Shown piece after piece: positions 9,483-17,701 of a DNA stretch of 64,000 bases. Every line of letters starts with the position of its first letter. Position 1 is the stretch's first letter. The notes beneath the pieces are model-generated. The model did not search any database and had not been told where the DNA came from. It saw nothing but the letters and a program-made list of their open reading frames with translations. Position numbers and translations under genes: made by a program. Where the stretch lies: the NCBI RefSeq assembly GCF_003001675.1, contig NZ_PVYW01000011.1:62001-126000 (forward strand), read 5' to 3'. The stretch comes from Cohnella sp. SGD-V74 (GTDB lineage Bacteria > Bacillota > Bacilli > Paenibacillales > Paenibacillaceae).

Positions 9483-9652
9483 TGTTCAAAAAGTCGGCTT
9501 TTCAGGACCGAGAAGGTTGGATGAAGCTTAGGGATTGAGGAGCGGAGCGTAGGAAAACCTACGTGAGCACCGGAAAGCCCGGCTGAATTCAAGATTCGAT
9601 GTCGAATCCCCTTCCTGCTCTACTTCGTCATCAAAAGCTGACTTTTTGAACA
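9483..9652. mobile_element. MITE-like interspersed repeat with terminal inverted repeats
   Basis: The 20-bp ends TGTTCAAAAAGTCGGCTTTT (9483-9502) and its inverted partner (9633-9652) match at 19 of 20 positions. Inside are two perfect small hairpins: CGTAGG-AAAA-CCTACG at 9548-9563 and GATTCG-ATGT-CGAATC at 9593-9608. There is no coding potential. From memory, a very similar sequence is scattered through Paenibacillus genomes; I could not verify that here. The element sits between the permease gene stop (9658) and its terminator (9411-9451), so it would be transcribed and could fold as RNA. Confidence 0.8.
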
Positions 9653-9657
9653 TCCTC

Positions 9658-10578
9658 TTATAGATAAGAATGCTTGGCGTAGGTCCGCTTGTAGCGCTGC
9701 TCAAGTCCGTTGGAGACGAGCTGGAAGCCCATGATCAGCAGGACGTAGGATGCCAGGGGAATGAACAGAATCCATTGATTCACGTACAGGAAGCCCCGGG
9801 CTTGTCCGATCAAACCGGCCCATTCGTTGGTGCGGCTATGATACTCGGGAGGGTCCATGTACATCGTCGTGCCGCCTACGAACAGGTTAAAGATCGCCAG
9901 CTGCCCGAACAGCGTCAGCACGAGCACGATTTCCTGCACGAGCAAAATGAGGAAGCTTTCCTTCAGGAACGGGAACAGATGAGAACGAACGATCGTCCAA
10001 TGCCCGGCCCCGAGCGATTCGCTGGCAAGCACGTAAGGCCGGTCGCGCAGGACGAGCGTCTTATCCTTGATCGTCGACAGGACGGAAGGGACCCCGACCG
10101 CCGTCAGCACGATTCCGAGCAGCACGGAAAGCTGCAGCGGAGACAGGGAGGAATTGATCGAGATGCCGATCAGCAGCAGCCACGTGATCAGGAAGATCGG
10201 AATGCCGTTGAGCGCCTTCCAGGAGTCCCCCGCGGACCGCTTGTCCGCTTTGTTCCCTCCGAAATAGCCGAGCAGCATGCCGAGCAGACCGCCTGCGAAT
10301 ACGCGCGCCAAGGCGATGCCGAAGGACAGGAACAGCGTATATTTCGCGCCGTCCAGCAGCTTGGCCAGCAGGTCGTAGCCGTATTTGTCCGTGCCGAGCG
10401 GATATTCGCTGCCCGGAGCGGCAGGAGGAGCGACCACTGTTCCCTTGCCTTGATCGTCCACGATATATTCGACTTTTAATTGGTCTTGCAGATCGTGGGG
10501 CGACAAATATCCGCCGAACAGGGCGCCGAGCGTAATCAGGACGGTAATCGCCAGTCCGGCCAGCAAGCTCTTGTTCAT
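9658..10578 (-). CDS. Opp/Dpp-type ABC transporter permease (OppC-like)
   Basis: A 306-residue membrane protein. After a first membrane segment it has the YPLGTDKYGYDLLAKLLDGAKYTL block typical of the DppC/OppC N-terminal extension, followed by five more hydrophobic segments. Members import peptides, nickel or other oligomeric ligands. The ATG at 10578 overlaps the stop of the OppB-like gene by 4 nt and has AAGGTG 8 nt upstream. Unusually, neither OppD/OppF ATPase genes nor an OppA-type binding protein adjoin; the nearest binding proteins are two MalE-type lipoproteins on the opposite strand. Ligand unknown. Confidence 0.85.
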   Translation of the reverse strand: MNKSLLAGLAITVLITLGALFGGYLSPHDLQDQLKVEYIVDDQGKGTVVAPPAAPGSEYPLGTDKYGYDLLAKLLDGAKYTLFLSFGIALARVFAGGLLGMLLGYFGGNKADKRSAGDSWKALNGIPIFLITWLLLIGISINSSLSPLQLSVLLGIVLTAVGVPSVLSTIKDKTLVLRDRPYVLASESLGAGHWTIVRSHLFPFLKESFLILLVQEIVLVLTLFGQLAIFNLFVGGTTMYMDPPEYHSRTNEWAGLIGQARGFLYVNQWILFIPLASYVLLIMGFQLVSNGLEQRYKRTYAKHSYL

Positions 10579-11462
10579 CGGGCGATCACCTTCTCCCATC
10601 CCCATAGATACAGTCTGATCAGCGCGTATACGACGGCGTACAGAACAATTAATGTCATTAATCCATTAACGACCAGCGCGTATTGATACCCGCCGAAGCC
10701 GAAAGCGTCGGAGAACAGGAACATTGTCACTCCATTGAGGTTGTACAAATATTCCACGACGAAAATGTTGCCCATGAGAATGCCGAGCAGCTTGTGCAGA
10801 TCTGCCTTGAAGAAGGGAAGCACGTTGGGCAGGGCATGATGGAAGACGATGCGCATTCTGCTTAATCCGCGCGCTTTGGCGAAGCCGATGTAATCCTCGC
10901 TCAGCGTAAGCTTCATCTGCATCGCCACGTTCCGGATCATGTAGTTGGCCGGAATGATCGTGGCGGAGAGCAGCGGCAGCGCGATCGCGGGATCGTCCGT
11001 GGACAAGCTGGCGACCTGGAACACGACGGCTCCGGTTTTCGACGCGATGAAGACGACGGCGAATTGCAGCAGCATAATCATTACGAAGTCAGGCAGCGCG
11101 CCCAGCAGCTCGACGATCCGTTTCAGCCATTCGGCCTTGGAGAGGGCGAAGTAAACGCCGATTATCAGGCCAAGCGTCATGCCGAGCAGGCTTCCGGCGG
11201 AAATATAGAAGAACGACACTTTGAAGGAAGCGCCGATCCGCTCCCAGAAGGAGTATTCGTTTTTGCCGGAGACGAAGCGGAAGGAATCCCCCGATCCGAG
11301 TCCGCCTAAGTAGTCGCTTAAGGCGGCAAAGCTTTGCGACCAGTGCAGCCGAAGCGAGCCGCCGTCCCCGTCCAGCTGAAGCAGCAGCGGAAGAAGGGAG
11401 ACGGAGAGTATGAACGCCAGCGCGATTGGAACGATCATCGAGGCTTTGACGAGCCTGAGCAT
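10575..11462 (-). CDS. Opp/Dpp-type ABC transporter permease (OppB-like)
   Basis: A membrane protein of 295 residues from ATG 11462, or 307 from ATG 11498. Six hydrophobic segments are seen; the C-terminal half carries the DppB-like stretch GFAKARGLSRMRIVFHHALPN, in the position of the ATPase-docking loop. A TATACT -10 box overlaps the region just upstream of ATG 11498, which would put the transcript start inside or after that codon; ATG 11462 has AAAGGA upstream, though at a long spacing, so I prefer 11462. Partner of the overlapping OppC-like subunit. Confidence 0.83.
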   Translation of the reverse strand: MLRLVKASMIVPIALAFILSVSLLPLLLQLDGDGGSLRLHWSQSFAALSDYLGGLGSGDSFRFVSGKNEYSFWERIGASFKVSFFYISAGSLLGMTLGLIIGVYFALSKAEWLKRIVELLGALPDFVMIMLLQFAVVFIASKTGAVVFQVASLSTDDPAIALPLLSATIIPANYMIRNVAMQMKLTLSEDYIGFAKARGLSRMRIVFHHALPNVLPFFKADLHKLLGILMGNIFVVEYLYNLNGVTMFLFSDAFGFGGYQYALVVNGLMTLIVLYAVVYALIRLYLWGWEKVIAR

Positions 11463-11500
11463 GCTGAATTTCGCTTCCTTTCCATCATTCTGATCCATCT

Positions 11501-11529
11501 AGTATAGCTTCGGACAGAATAGATGAGAA
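11501..11529 (-). promoter_or_regulatory. Predicted promoter of the OppBC-like pair
   Basis: On the minus strand TTCTCA and TATACT are separated by exactly 17 bp. The -35 is weak (4 of 6), the -10 good (5 of 6). Transcription would begin near 11494. Confidence 0.45.
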
Positions 11530-11679
11530 GCGGATTCCGCAAAATCCAGGCGCCGTTAACATGATACAAACGAGGCATTTCTTACATTAATCAACGGACT
11601 ATTCCTCGATGCGCTGAATTTTCCGCACACTTGTAATAAAATGGCATCATTGCGCAGCTAAAACCGGGGGTGGATACCG

Positions 11680-13017
11680 TTGAGTAAGAGGCACGTGATG
11701 CTGATCGCCGCAACCGCTCTAGCGCTAATAGCCGGGGGATGCGCTTCGAAGCCGGACGGCGGAGGGGAATGGAAAACGTTCGAGCAGGACGAACAGGCGT
11801 CGTTAAAGGTGATGTACTGGGACGAGCAGTCGTTCCATGAGGATTACGGGAATCTGTTTAAAAGTTATTACCCGAACGTCGAATTCGAAGTGATCGGGCT
11901 TCCGGTCGGCTCGGATCCGTCGCTTACGGTTACCGAATTATACAACCGGCATATCGAAGAGAACCGCCCGGATATTCTATTTGTCGACAAGCACCGGTGG
12001 CTTGCGGAGGAAGGCAAGCTGTTGGAGCTGGACCCGATCATCAAGCGGCAGGAGTACGACTTGAGCGGCTACATGCCGGCCGTTCTCGCCAAGCTCCGGG
12101 AGGAAGGGGACGGCAAGCTGTACGGTCTGTCTCCGAATTTCAGAAGCTTCGGTCTCTATTACAACGCCGCCTTGTTCGAGAAATACGGGATAGAGCGGCC
12201 TCGCGATTCGATGACGTGGGAAGAAGTGTTCGAGCTGGCGAAGCGGTTCCCGGCTGACGGAGAAGGGAACGACAGGGTGTACGGGTTTGCGTTGGACGGA
12301 TTTTCGTCGCCGCTGACGGACATTGTGTACAGCCTGATGGCGCAAAACAGAAAAATTCTCAATGCGGACGGGACGGCGGTCGGGCTGGAAGGCGATTCCT
12401 GGAGGGGGATTTTCGAATCGATCGTCAGCGTCGTGCGATCCGGGTCCTTCTACTTGCCGACGCCGGAAGAGACCGCCAAGCGGACGAGATTCATGGAGGA
12501 CGACCGATTCCTGATGGGGAGGTCGGCCATGACGTATCGGGATCATCTCTATCTTCGCCAACTGGGGAATGCCTCCGTCGACTGGGCGGTCGTCAGCGCT
12601 CCCGTCGAAGCGCTTAATCGCACGCAGAGCAGCGCCTACGATCCGGGTCCGGCATTCGTCATCAGCAGGCAGTCTGCGAACCCCCGCGCCGCGTGGGAAT
12701 TCGTCAAGTACGCCAATTCCGGGGAGTTCGCCCAGATCAAGTCGAAATCGAGCTCCGACTTCCTGTTCAGCAGAACCGAATACATCCGTCCTCCGTCGGA
12801 GCGCGACGTGACGGGACTGTATACACTGGATCCTGTCGCGAATGCGAGCGACGAGTTCGTGGCGCTCGAACCGAGGCTTAAAGTCGACTTGGTGCAGTTG
12901 ATCGCAAGCGAATTGACGGCCGCGGCGGAAGGCATCAAGACGCTGGACGCGGCAATTGAAGCAATGCGCGAGGACGGTAATGTTTTGCTGGCGCAGATGA
13001 AGGCGGCGAGACCGTGA
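11680..13017 (+). CDS. MalE-type solute-binding lipoprotein, copy 1 of tandem pair
   Basis: A 445-residue lipoprotein: basic start (MSKRH), hydrophobic core and lipobox IAGGC near residue 21. The mature part is an extracellular solute-binding fold with KVMYWDEQSF, PDILFVDKHRW and YGLSPNFRSFGLYYNAALFE. It is clearly paralogous along its full length to the next gene (shared YWxE, GDGKLYGLSPNF, MTWEE.FELAKRFP and IRP...RD.(S/T)GLY blocks). The TTG at 11680 is chosen because it has GGGGGTGG upstream and supplies the positive N-terminus; an ATG at 11698 would remove it. No sugar permease is adjacent; the closest are the divergent Opp/Dpp-type permeases. It might equally serve as a ligand sensor. 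Confidence 0.83.
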   Translation: MSKRHVMLIAATALALIAGGCASKPDGGGEWKTFEQDEQASLKVMYWDEQSFHEDYGNLFKSYYPNVEFEVIGLPVGSDPSLTVTELYNRHIEENRPDILFVDKHRWLAEEGKLLELDPIIKRQEYDLSGYMPAVLAKLREEGDGKLYGLSPNFRSFGLYYNAALFEKYGIERPRDSMTWEEVFELAKRFPADGEGNDRVYGFALDGFSSPLTDIVYSLMAQNRKILNADGTAVGLEGDSWRGIFESIVSVVRSGSFYLPTPEETAKRTRFMEDDRFLMGRSAMTYRDHLYLRQLGNASVDWAVVSAPVEALNRTQSSAYDPGPAFVISRQSANPRAAWEFVKYANSGEFAQIKSKSSSDFLFSRTEYIRPPSERDVTGLYTLDPVANASDEFVALEPRLKVDLVQLIASELTAAAEGIKTLDAAIEAMREDGNVLLAQMKAARP

Positions 13018-13054
13018 ATGCTCGCGAGAAAAAACGGTCAAGGGGCTGTTCGAC

Positions 13055-14404
13055 ATGAACCATATAGGCCGGATAAAATCGGCGATTCTCGCATTTGCGC
13101 TAGTCGTCGCAGGCTGCGACGGCGGAAGCGCGCCAAGCGGTGAGTGGGCGCCGCTCGGCTCGGAGGAAGAAGCGGCGATAAGAATCGGCTATTGGAGCGA
13201 GAAGCAATTCAACGACGACTACGGATTGATGTTTCGGAGCAAGTATCCGAACGTGAGCTTCGAAGTAATCGGCTTGGACGACCTGTATTCCGACCCGACC
13301 CTGACTGCCGCTCAGGCGTATGCCAAGTATATCGAACGTCATCAGCCGGACGTCTTGTATCTCGGCAATACTTACCGAACGTTGGCCCAGGAAGGAATGC
13401 TGCTTGAACTGGACCCTTGGATCGAGAAGCACAAATTCGATCTGGACAGCTATTCGCCTGTGTCCCTCGCGCTTCTTCGCCAGGAAGGGGACGGCAAGCT
13501 GTACGGGCTAAGCCCGAATTTTTCTTCCTACGGAATTTTCTACAATGCAAAATTGTTCGAGAAGCACGGCGTCATGCTTCCTCATAACGCGATGACTTGG
13601 GAAGAGCTGTTCGAGCTGGCGAAGCGGTTTCCGACGGCCGGGGACGACGACAGCCGGCTCTACGGATTCACGATCGACGGCTACTCGTCTCCGCTGTTCG
13701 ACATTCTGTACAGCCTTGCCGGCCAAAATAGAAAGCTGGTGGACGCCTCGAAGTCAAGGTTGACGGTTGACGGCGAGCAGTGGAGAAAGCCGTTCGAAGC
13801 AATCGTCGACGTATTCCGCTCCGGTTCGTTCCGCCATCCTTCGCCCGAAGAGCTGACCAGAACGATGAGGACGGCCGGGGACAATCGGTTTCTTGCCGGC
13901 CAGTCGGCGATGACTTACAGCCAGTCGTATTTGATTCGGGCGTTAAGCTCTTCGGCCCTCGATTGGGGCGTCGTCTCCGCGCCGGTAGACGGGCTCGACC
14001 GGTCGAAGAGCGGCTCGTATAGTCTGGACGGCGTGTTCGCCATCAGCAAGACGACCCGCAACGCGCGGGCGGCATGGGAATTCGTCCAATACGTCAATTC
14101 GGCCGATTTCGCCCAGGTGACGTCCAGAGCGGGCAGGGAAGTGCTGTACAGCCGTTCCGAATTCATACGGCCTCAGGAGGGCCGGGACATCTCCGGCTTG
14201 TACAGTCTTGAGCCTCTGCTCCACGCAGATGAATCGTTCGCTTCACTTCCGAATCCGGTTCAAGCGAAGCTTACGCTTGCGATCGTTAATGAGCTCATCG
14301 CGGTCATCGATCATTCCAAAACGCTGGACGAAGCGATCGAAGCGATGCTGGCGGAAGGGGAGGAGATACTGCTTCAAACGAATGCGGAGGAGAAGTCCGG
14401 TTGA
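13055..14404 (+). CDS. MalE-type solute-binding lipoprotein, copy 2 of tandem pair
   Basis: A 449-residue lipoprotein with lipobox VVAGC near residue 21 and the same domain plan as the preceding gene, 37 bp upstream. By eye roughly half of the residues match, so the pair arose by an old tandem duplication. The ATG at 13055 has AAGGGG 9 nt upstream. Ligand unknown. No terminator separates the two genes, so they are probably co-transcribed. Confidence 0.86.
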   Translation: MNHIGRIKSAILAFALVVAGCDGGSAPSGEWAPLGSEEEAAIRIGYWSEKQFNDDYGLMFRSKYPNVSFEVIGLDDLYSDPTLTAAQAYAKYIERHQPDVLYLGNTYRTLAQEGMLLELDPWIEKHKFDLDSYSPVSLALLRQEGDGKLYGLSPNFSSYGIFYNAKLFEKHGVMLPHNAMTWEELFELAKRFPTAGDDDSRLYGFTIDGYSSPLFDILYSLAGQNRKLVDASKSRLTVDGEQWRKPFEAIVDVFRSGSFRHPSPEELTRTMRTAGDNRFLAGQSAMTYSQSYLIRALSSSALDWGVVSAPVDGLDRSKSGSYSLDGVFAISKTTRNARAAWEFVQYVNSADFAQVTSRAGREVLYSRSEFIRPQEGRDISGLYSLEPLLHADESFASLPNPVQAKLTLAIVNELIAVIDHSKTLDEAIEAMLAEGEEILLQTNAEEKSG

Positions 14405-14485
14405 AATGACTCTTTGATCGTGTTAGGATATACGTATTCTAATGTTGGGAGTGAATGGATCGAATGTGATTATTCTTGCGAACGG

Positions 14486-14639
14486 TAAAACAATATCGCT
14501 TCAAGCGATCGTCTGTTTTATTTTGTCGTGCAAGAAAATTGCATTCCTCTTTCGCTCAGACCGTATATCCTGATTCTGCCCGCTTGCGGGTCGGGTTAGC
14601 CGTATATCTATTTGAGTCGCGAGAATGTAATTTTCTTGC
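14486..14639 (+). promoter_or_regulatory. Structured leader of the ABC-F gene (possible attenuator)
   Basis: Three structures lie in the 267-nt gap before the Lsa-type gene. First, TAAAACA (14486-14492) pairs with TGTTTTA (14514-14520) around an inner ATCGCTT/AAGCGAT hairpin, and is followed by TTTTGTC: a terminator shape. Second, CCCGC-TT-GCGGG at 14579-14590. Third, GCAAGAAAATTGCATTC (14530-14546) can pair with 14623-14639 at 16 of 17 positions plus one G-U, closing a long arm just upstream of the GGAGGG ribosome binding site. ABC-F resistance genes are known to be induced through leader attenuation, so this is a plausible switch. Confidence 0.6.
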
Positions 14640-14671
14640 GGCTTATTTATTTGTGCGGAGGGATGTATTTT

Positions 14672-16150
14672 ATGTCATTAATTAATGTGCAAAACCTTAC
14701 GTTCGCCTATGACGGCAGCTACGATAACATTTTCGAAAACGCGAGCTTTCAGATCGATACCGATTGGAAGCTCGGATTCACGGGGAGGAACGGCAGAGGG
14801 AAGACGACGTTCCTCAACCTGCTGCTGGGCAAATACGAATATGAGGGAACGATTCACGCGAGCGTGGATTTCGAGTATTTTCCGTTCCCCGTGCGGAACA
14901 AAGAAAGCAATACGCTGGACGTCGTCGACGAAATATTGCCGGACTACGAGTATTGGCAATTGTCGCGCGAGCTGTCGCTGCTCAAGCTGTCGGACGACGT
15001 GCTGTACCGTCCGTTCGAATCGCTGTCCAACGGGGAACAGACGAAGGTGCTGCTGGCCGCGCTGTTTCTGAAGGAAAACAGCTTCCTGCTGATCGACGAA
15101 CCGACGAACCATCTGGACTTGAACGCCAGACGAATCGTGAGCGACTACTTGAAGGCCAAGAAAGGCTTTATTCTCGTCTCGCACGACCGTGCCTTCCTCG
15201 ACAACTGCGTGGATCACGTTCTGTCCATCAACAAGACGAATATCGAGATTCAGCGCGGCAATTTCTCCGACTGGTGGGACAATAAGCAGCGCCAGGACAA
15301 CTTCGAGCAGGCCGAGAACGAGAAGCTGAAGAAGGACATCAAGCGTCTGAACGAAGCGGCCAAGCGGACGAGCAAGTGGTCGGACGAGGTGGAGAAGTCG
15401 AAAACCGGCATCCGGAACGCCGACTTCTTCGTGGACAGAGGCTATATCGGCCATAAGGCCGCGAAAATGATGAAGCGTTCCAAATCGATGGAGCGCAGGC
15501 AGCAAGAGGCGATCGACGAGAAGTCGAAGCTGCTTAAAAACGTCGAAAATGCGGAACAGCTGAAGCTTGCGCAGCTTGCTTACCATAAAAGCCGGCTTGT
15601 CGAGCTCGACCGGGTATCGATCCGCTACGGGGAGAGAACGGCGTGCGAAGACGTCGCCTTCACGGTCGAGCAAGGGGACAGAATCGCGCTAATGGGACCG
15701 AACGGTTCCGGCAAATCGAGCATTCTCAAGCTGATCTGCGGGGAAAAGCTTGAGTACGACGGTACGCTCAGGGTGGGAAGCCAGCTCAAAATTTCCTACG
15801 TCTCGCAGGACACGTCGTTTTTGCGCGGCAGCTTGACGGATTACGCGAGGAGCAGCGGCATAGACGAAAGCTTGTTCAAGTCCATTTTGCGCAAGCTCGA
15901 CTTTGCCCGGGTTCAGTTCGAGAAAGACATGTCCGCCTACAGCGGCGGGCAGAAGAAGAAGGTGCTGATCGCGCGCAGCCTAAGCGAGCAGGCGCACCTG
16001 CACGTATGGGACGAACCGCTCAACTTCGTGGACGTCATCTCCCGCATGCAGATCGAAGAGCTGCTGCTGGAGCATTCGCCGACGCTTCTGTTCGTGGAGC
16101 ACGACAGCGAGTTCTGCGACAATATCGCGACTAAGGTCGTGCGGCTGTAA
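14672..16150 (+). CDS. Lsa-family ABC-F ribosomal protection protein
   Basis: A 492-residue soluble protein with two ABC ATPase domains and no membrane segments. Domain 1 has Walker A GRNGRGKTT, signature LSNGEQTK and Walker B FLLIDEPTNHLDL; domain 2 has GPNGSGKSS, YSGGQKKK and LHVWDEPLNFVD. A charged helical linker (about residues 205-310) forms the interdomain arm that reaches the ribosomal peptidyl-transferase centre. The opening MSLINVQNLTFAYDGSYDNI and overall length strongly resemble Lsa(A)/Lsa(E)-type proteins, which confer resistance to lincosamides, streptogramin A and pleuromutilins by displacing the drug. The ATG at 14672 has GGAGGG 9 nt upstream. Whether it confers resistance here, and to what, is untested. 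Confidence 0.88.
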   Translation: MSLINVQNLTFAYDGSYDNIFENASFQIDTDWKLGFTGRNGRGKTTFLNLLLGKYEYEGTIHASVDFEYFPFPVRNKESNTLDVVDEILPDYEYWQLSRELSLLKLSDDVLYRPFESLSNGEQTKVLLAALFLKENSFLLIDEPTNHLDLNARRIVSDYLKAKKGFILVSHDRAFLDNCVDHVLSINKTNIEIQRGNFSDWWDNKQRQDNFEQAENEKLKKDIKRLNEAAKRTSKWSDEVEKSKTGIRNADFFVDRGYIGHKAAKMMKRSKSMERRQQEAIDEKSKLLKNVENAEQLKLAQLAYHKSRLVELDRVSIRYGERTACEDVAFTVEQGDRIALMGPNGSGKSSILKLICGEKLEYDGTLRVGSQLKISYVSQDTSFLRGSLTDYARSSGIDESLFKSILRKLDFARVQFEKDMSAYSGGQKKKVLIARSLSEQAHLHVWDEPLNFVDVISRMQIEELLLEHSPTLLFVEHDSEFCDNIATKVVRL

Positions 16151-16164
16151 TCGGGGGATTGGCG

Positions 16165-16905
16165 GGGCTGCAACCGGATGGGATCGGGTTAGAGCGAGCT
16201 GCGGCGTGTGTTTAGGGCTGCAGCCGGGTTGGGTCGGGTTAGAGCGAGCTGCGGCGTGTGTTTAGGGCTGCAACCGGATGGGATCGGGTTAGAGCGAGCC
16301 GCGGCGTGTGTTTTGGGCTGCAGCCGGACTGGGTCGGGTTAGAGCGAACTGCGGCGTGTTTTTAGGGCTGCATCCGGACTGGGGCGGGTTAGACGAGCGT
16401 CAGCGTGTTTTTAGGGCTGCAACCGGGTGGGGTCGGGTTAGAGCGAGCTGCGGCGTGTGTTTAGGGCTGCAACCGGATGGGGGCGGGTTAGAGCGAGCTG
16501 CGGCGTGTGTTTAGGGCTGCAACCGGATGGGATCGGGTTAGAGCGAGGCGCGGCGCATTTTTAGAGCTGTAGCCGGACTGGGTCGGGTTAGAGTGAGTCG
16601 AGGCGTGTTTTTAGGGCTGCAGCCGGACTGGGTCGGGTTAGAGCGAGCCGCGGCGTGTGTTTAGGGCTGCAACCGGATTGGGGCGGGTTAGAGCGAGGCG
16701 CGGCACATTTTTAGGGCTGCAACCGGATGGGATCGGGTTAGAGCGAGCTGCGGCGTGTGTTTAGGGCTGCAACCGGATGGGATCGGGTTAGAGCGAGCCA
16801 CGGCGCATTTTTAGGGCTGCAACCGGATGGGGTCGGGTTAGAGCGAGCCGCACCGCATTTTTAGGGTTGTAGCCGGATGGGGTCGGGTTAGAGAAAGAGA
16901 ATAGA
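16165..16905. repeat. 50-bp tandem array, about 15 copies
   Basis: The word GGGCTG recurs at 16165, 16215, 16265, 16315, 16365, 16414 and so on to 16864, giving a 49-50 bp period. The consensus starts GGGCTGCAACCGGATGGG, continues ATCGGGTTAGAGCGAGC and ends TGCGGCGTGTGTTTA. Copies vary at a few positions (AACC/AGCC, GGAT/GGAC). Each contains an imperfect dyad AGCCGGAC/GTCGGGTT. It fills nearly all of the gap between the ABC-F stop and the terminator at 16921. No gene is seen. Confidence 0.95.
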
Positions 16906-16920
16906 GGTTGGTGAAGCTTG

Positions 16921-16949
16921 TAGCCCGACTGCGTCGGGCTATTCTTTCT
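16921..16949 (+). terminator. Rho-independent terminator
   Basis: TAGCCCGAC (16921-16929) pairs perfectly with GTCGGGCTA (16933-16941) around a TGC loop and is followed by TTCTTTCT. It is positioned to end ABC-F transcripts that have read through the repeat array. The hairpin matches the dyad of the array unit, suggesting a common origin. Confidence 0.78.
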
Positions 16950-17006
16950 GTCCATCATTTTTGTCGGACTGACTCATGGGGATAGCCCCTTCATCATGCA
17001 GCAGAG

Positions 17007-17035
17007 TTGATATTGCAATTAAAATGAGATAAAAT
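17007..17035 (+). promoter_or_regulatory. Sigma-A promoter of tetR-CYP102
   Basis: TTGATA and TAAAAT are separated by exactly 17 bp (5 of 6 matches each). Predicted transcription start is near 17042, immediately before the operator palindrome. Confidence 0.72.
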
Positions 17036-17043
17036 GATATCAA

Positions 17044-17063
17044 ATGATAGATAATACTATCAT
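17044..17063. promoter_or_regulatory. TetR-type operator palindrome
   Basis: ATGATAGATAATACTATCAT has perfect 7-bp arms around a 6-bp centre. It lies at the predicted transcription start, between promoter and tetR, as expected for autorepression of the tetR-CYP102 operon. Confidence 0.7.
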
Positions 17064-17091
17064 ATACAGTGAAAAGGAGGAGGAAGAAGCT

Positions 17092-17670
17092 ATGAGCAGC
17101 GGCAGAACGGCAGCCAAGGAGGCGAAGCTTCGCGCCATTCTCGACGCGGCGACGGAACTGCTCGTCGAGAAGCCGACCGCTTCGTTAAACGATATCGCAG
17201 AATACGCCGGCATCGGCATCGCCACGCTGCACCGCTATATCGAAAGCAGGGAGCAGCTTATGCTGCAGCTCGGCTTGCGGGCGGTCGAGGTTGTGGAGGA
17301 GACGTTAAGCCGGATTCGGTCCGTCGGGGAGATCGGCGACGATTACATTCGGGAGCTGATCGAAGCGCTTATTCCGCTTGGCGACAAGATCAACTTCCTC
17401 GCGAACGAAACTTCGCTTCACTACAGCGAAGAGATGAGCGCTGCCGAAGCAAGGGTGAAGGAGCCGATCCGGGAAGCGATCCGATCGCTCCAGAGCGGGG
17501 GCGCATTCCGCGAGGATATGAGCGCGGACTGGATTTTGGAAGTGCTGTATTCGCTGCTGTTCGTTACCTGGCAGCAGGTTCACGAGGGGCGAATCGCCAG
17601 CAAATCGGCGGCGAAGCTGGTTATCGACACGTTGTATCACGGTGTGGCGGCAGGCGCGGATCGCGGCTGA
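17092..17670 (+). CDS. TetR-family repressor, Bm3R1-like by context
   Basis: A 192-residue regulator. Residues 10-60 are a TetR helix-turn-helix (ILDAATELLVEKPTASLNDIAEYAGIGIATLHRYIESREQLM split around the turn). The rest is the helical ligand-binding domain. It is 31 bp upstream of the CYP102 gene; in Bacillus megaterium the TetR-type repressor Bm3R1 precedes CYP102A1 in the same way and is released by fatty acids and related lipophiles. By analogy this protein should repress its own operon by binding the palindrome at 17044. The ATG at 17092 has GGAGGAGG 8 nt upstream; an in-frame ATG at 17044 lies inside the operator and is rejected. Confidence 0.86.
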   Translation: MSSGRTAAKEAKLRAILDAATELLVEKPTASLNDIAEYAGIGIATLHRYIESREQLMLQLGLRAVEVVEETLSRIRSVGEIGDDYIRELIEALIPLGDKINFLANETSLHYSEEMSAAEARVKEPIREAIRSLQSGGAFREDMSADWILEVLYSLLFVTWQQVHEGRIASKSAAKLVIDTLYHGVAAGADRG

Positions 17671-17701
17671 CGATATCCAATCGGAGAGGATGTGGAGCGC
17701 G

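Noticed and set aside
16165..16905. CRISPR array
   Set aside because: Whole units repeat with scattered substitutions; there are no unique spacers between constant repeats, and no cas genes in the window.
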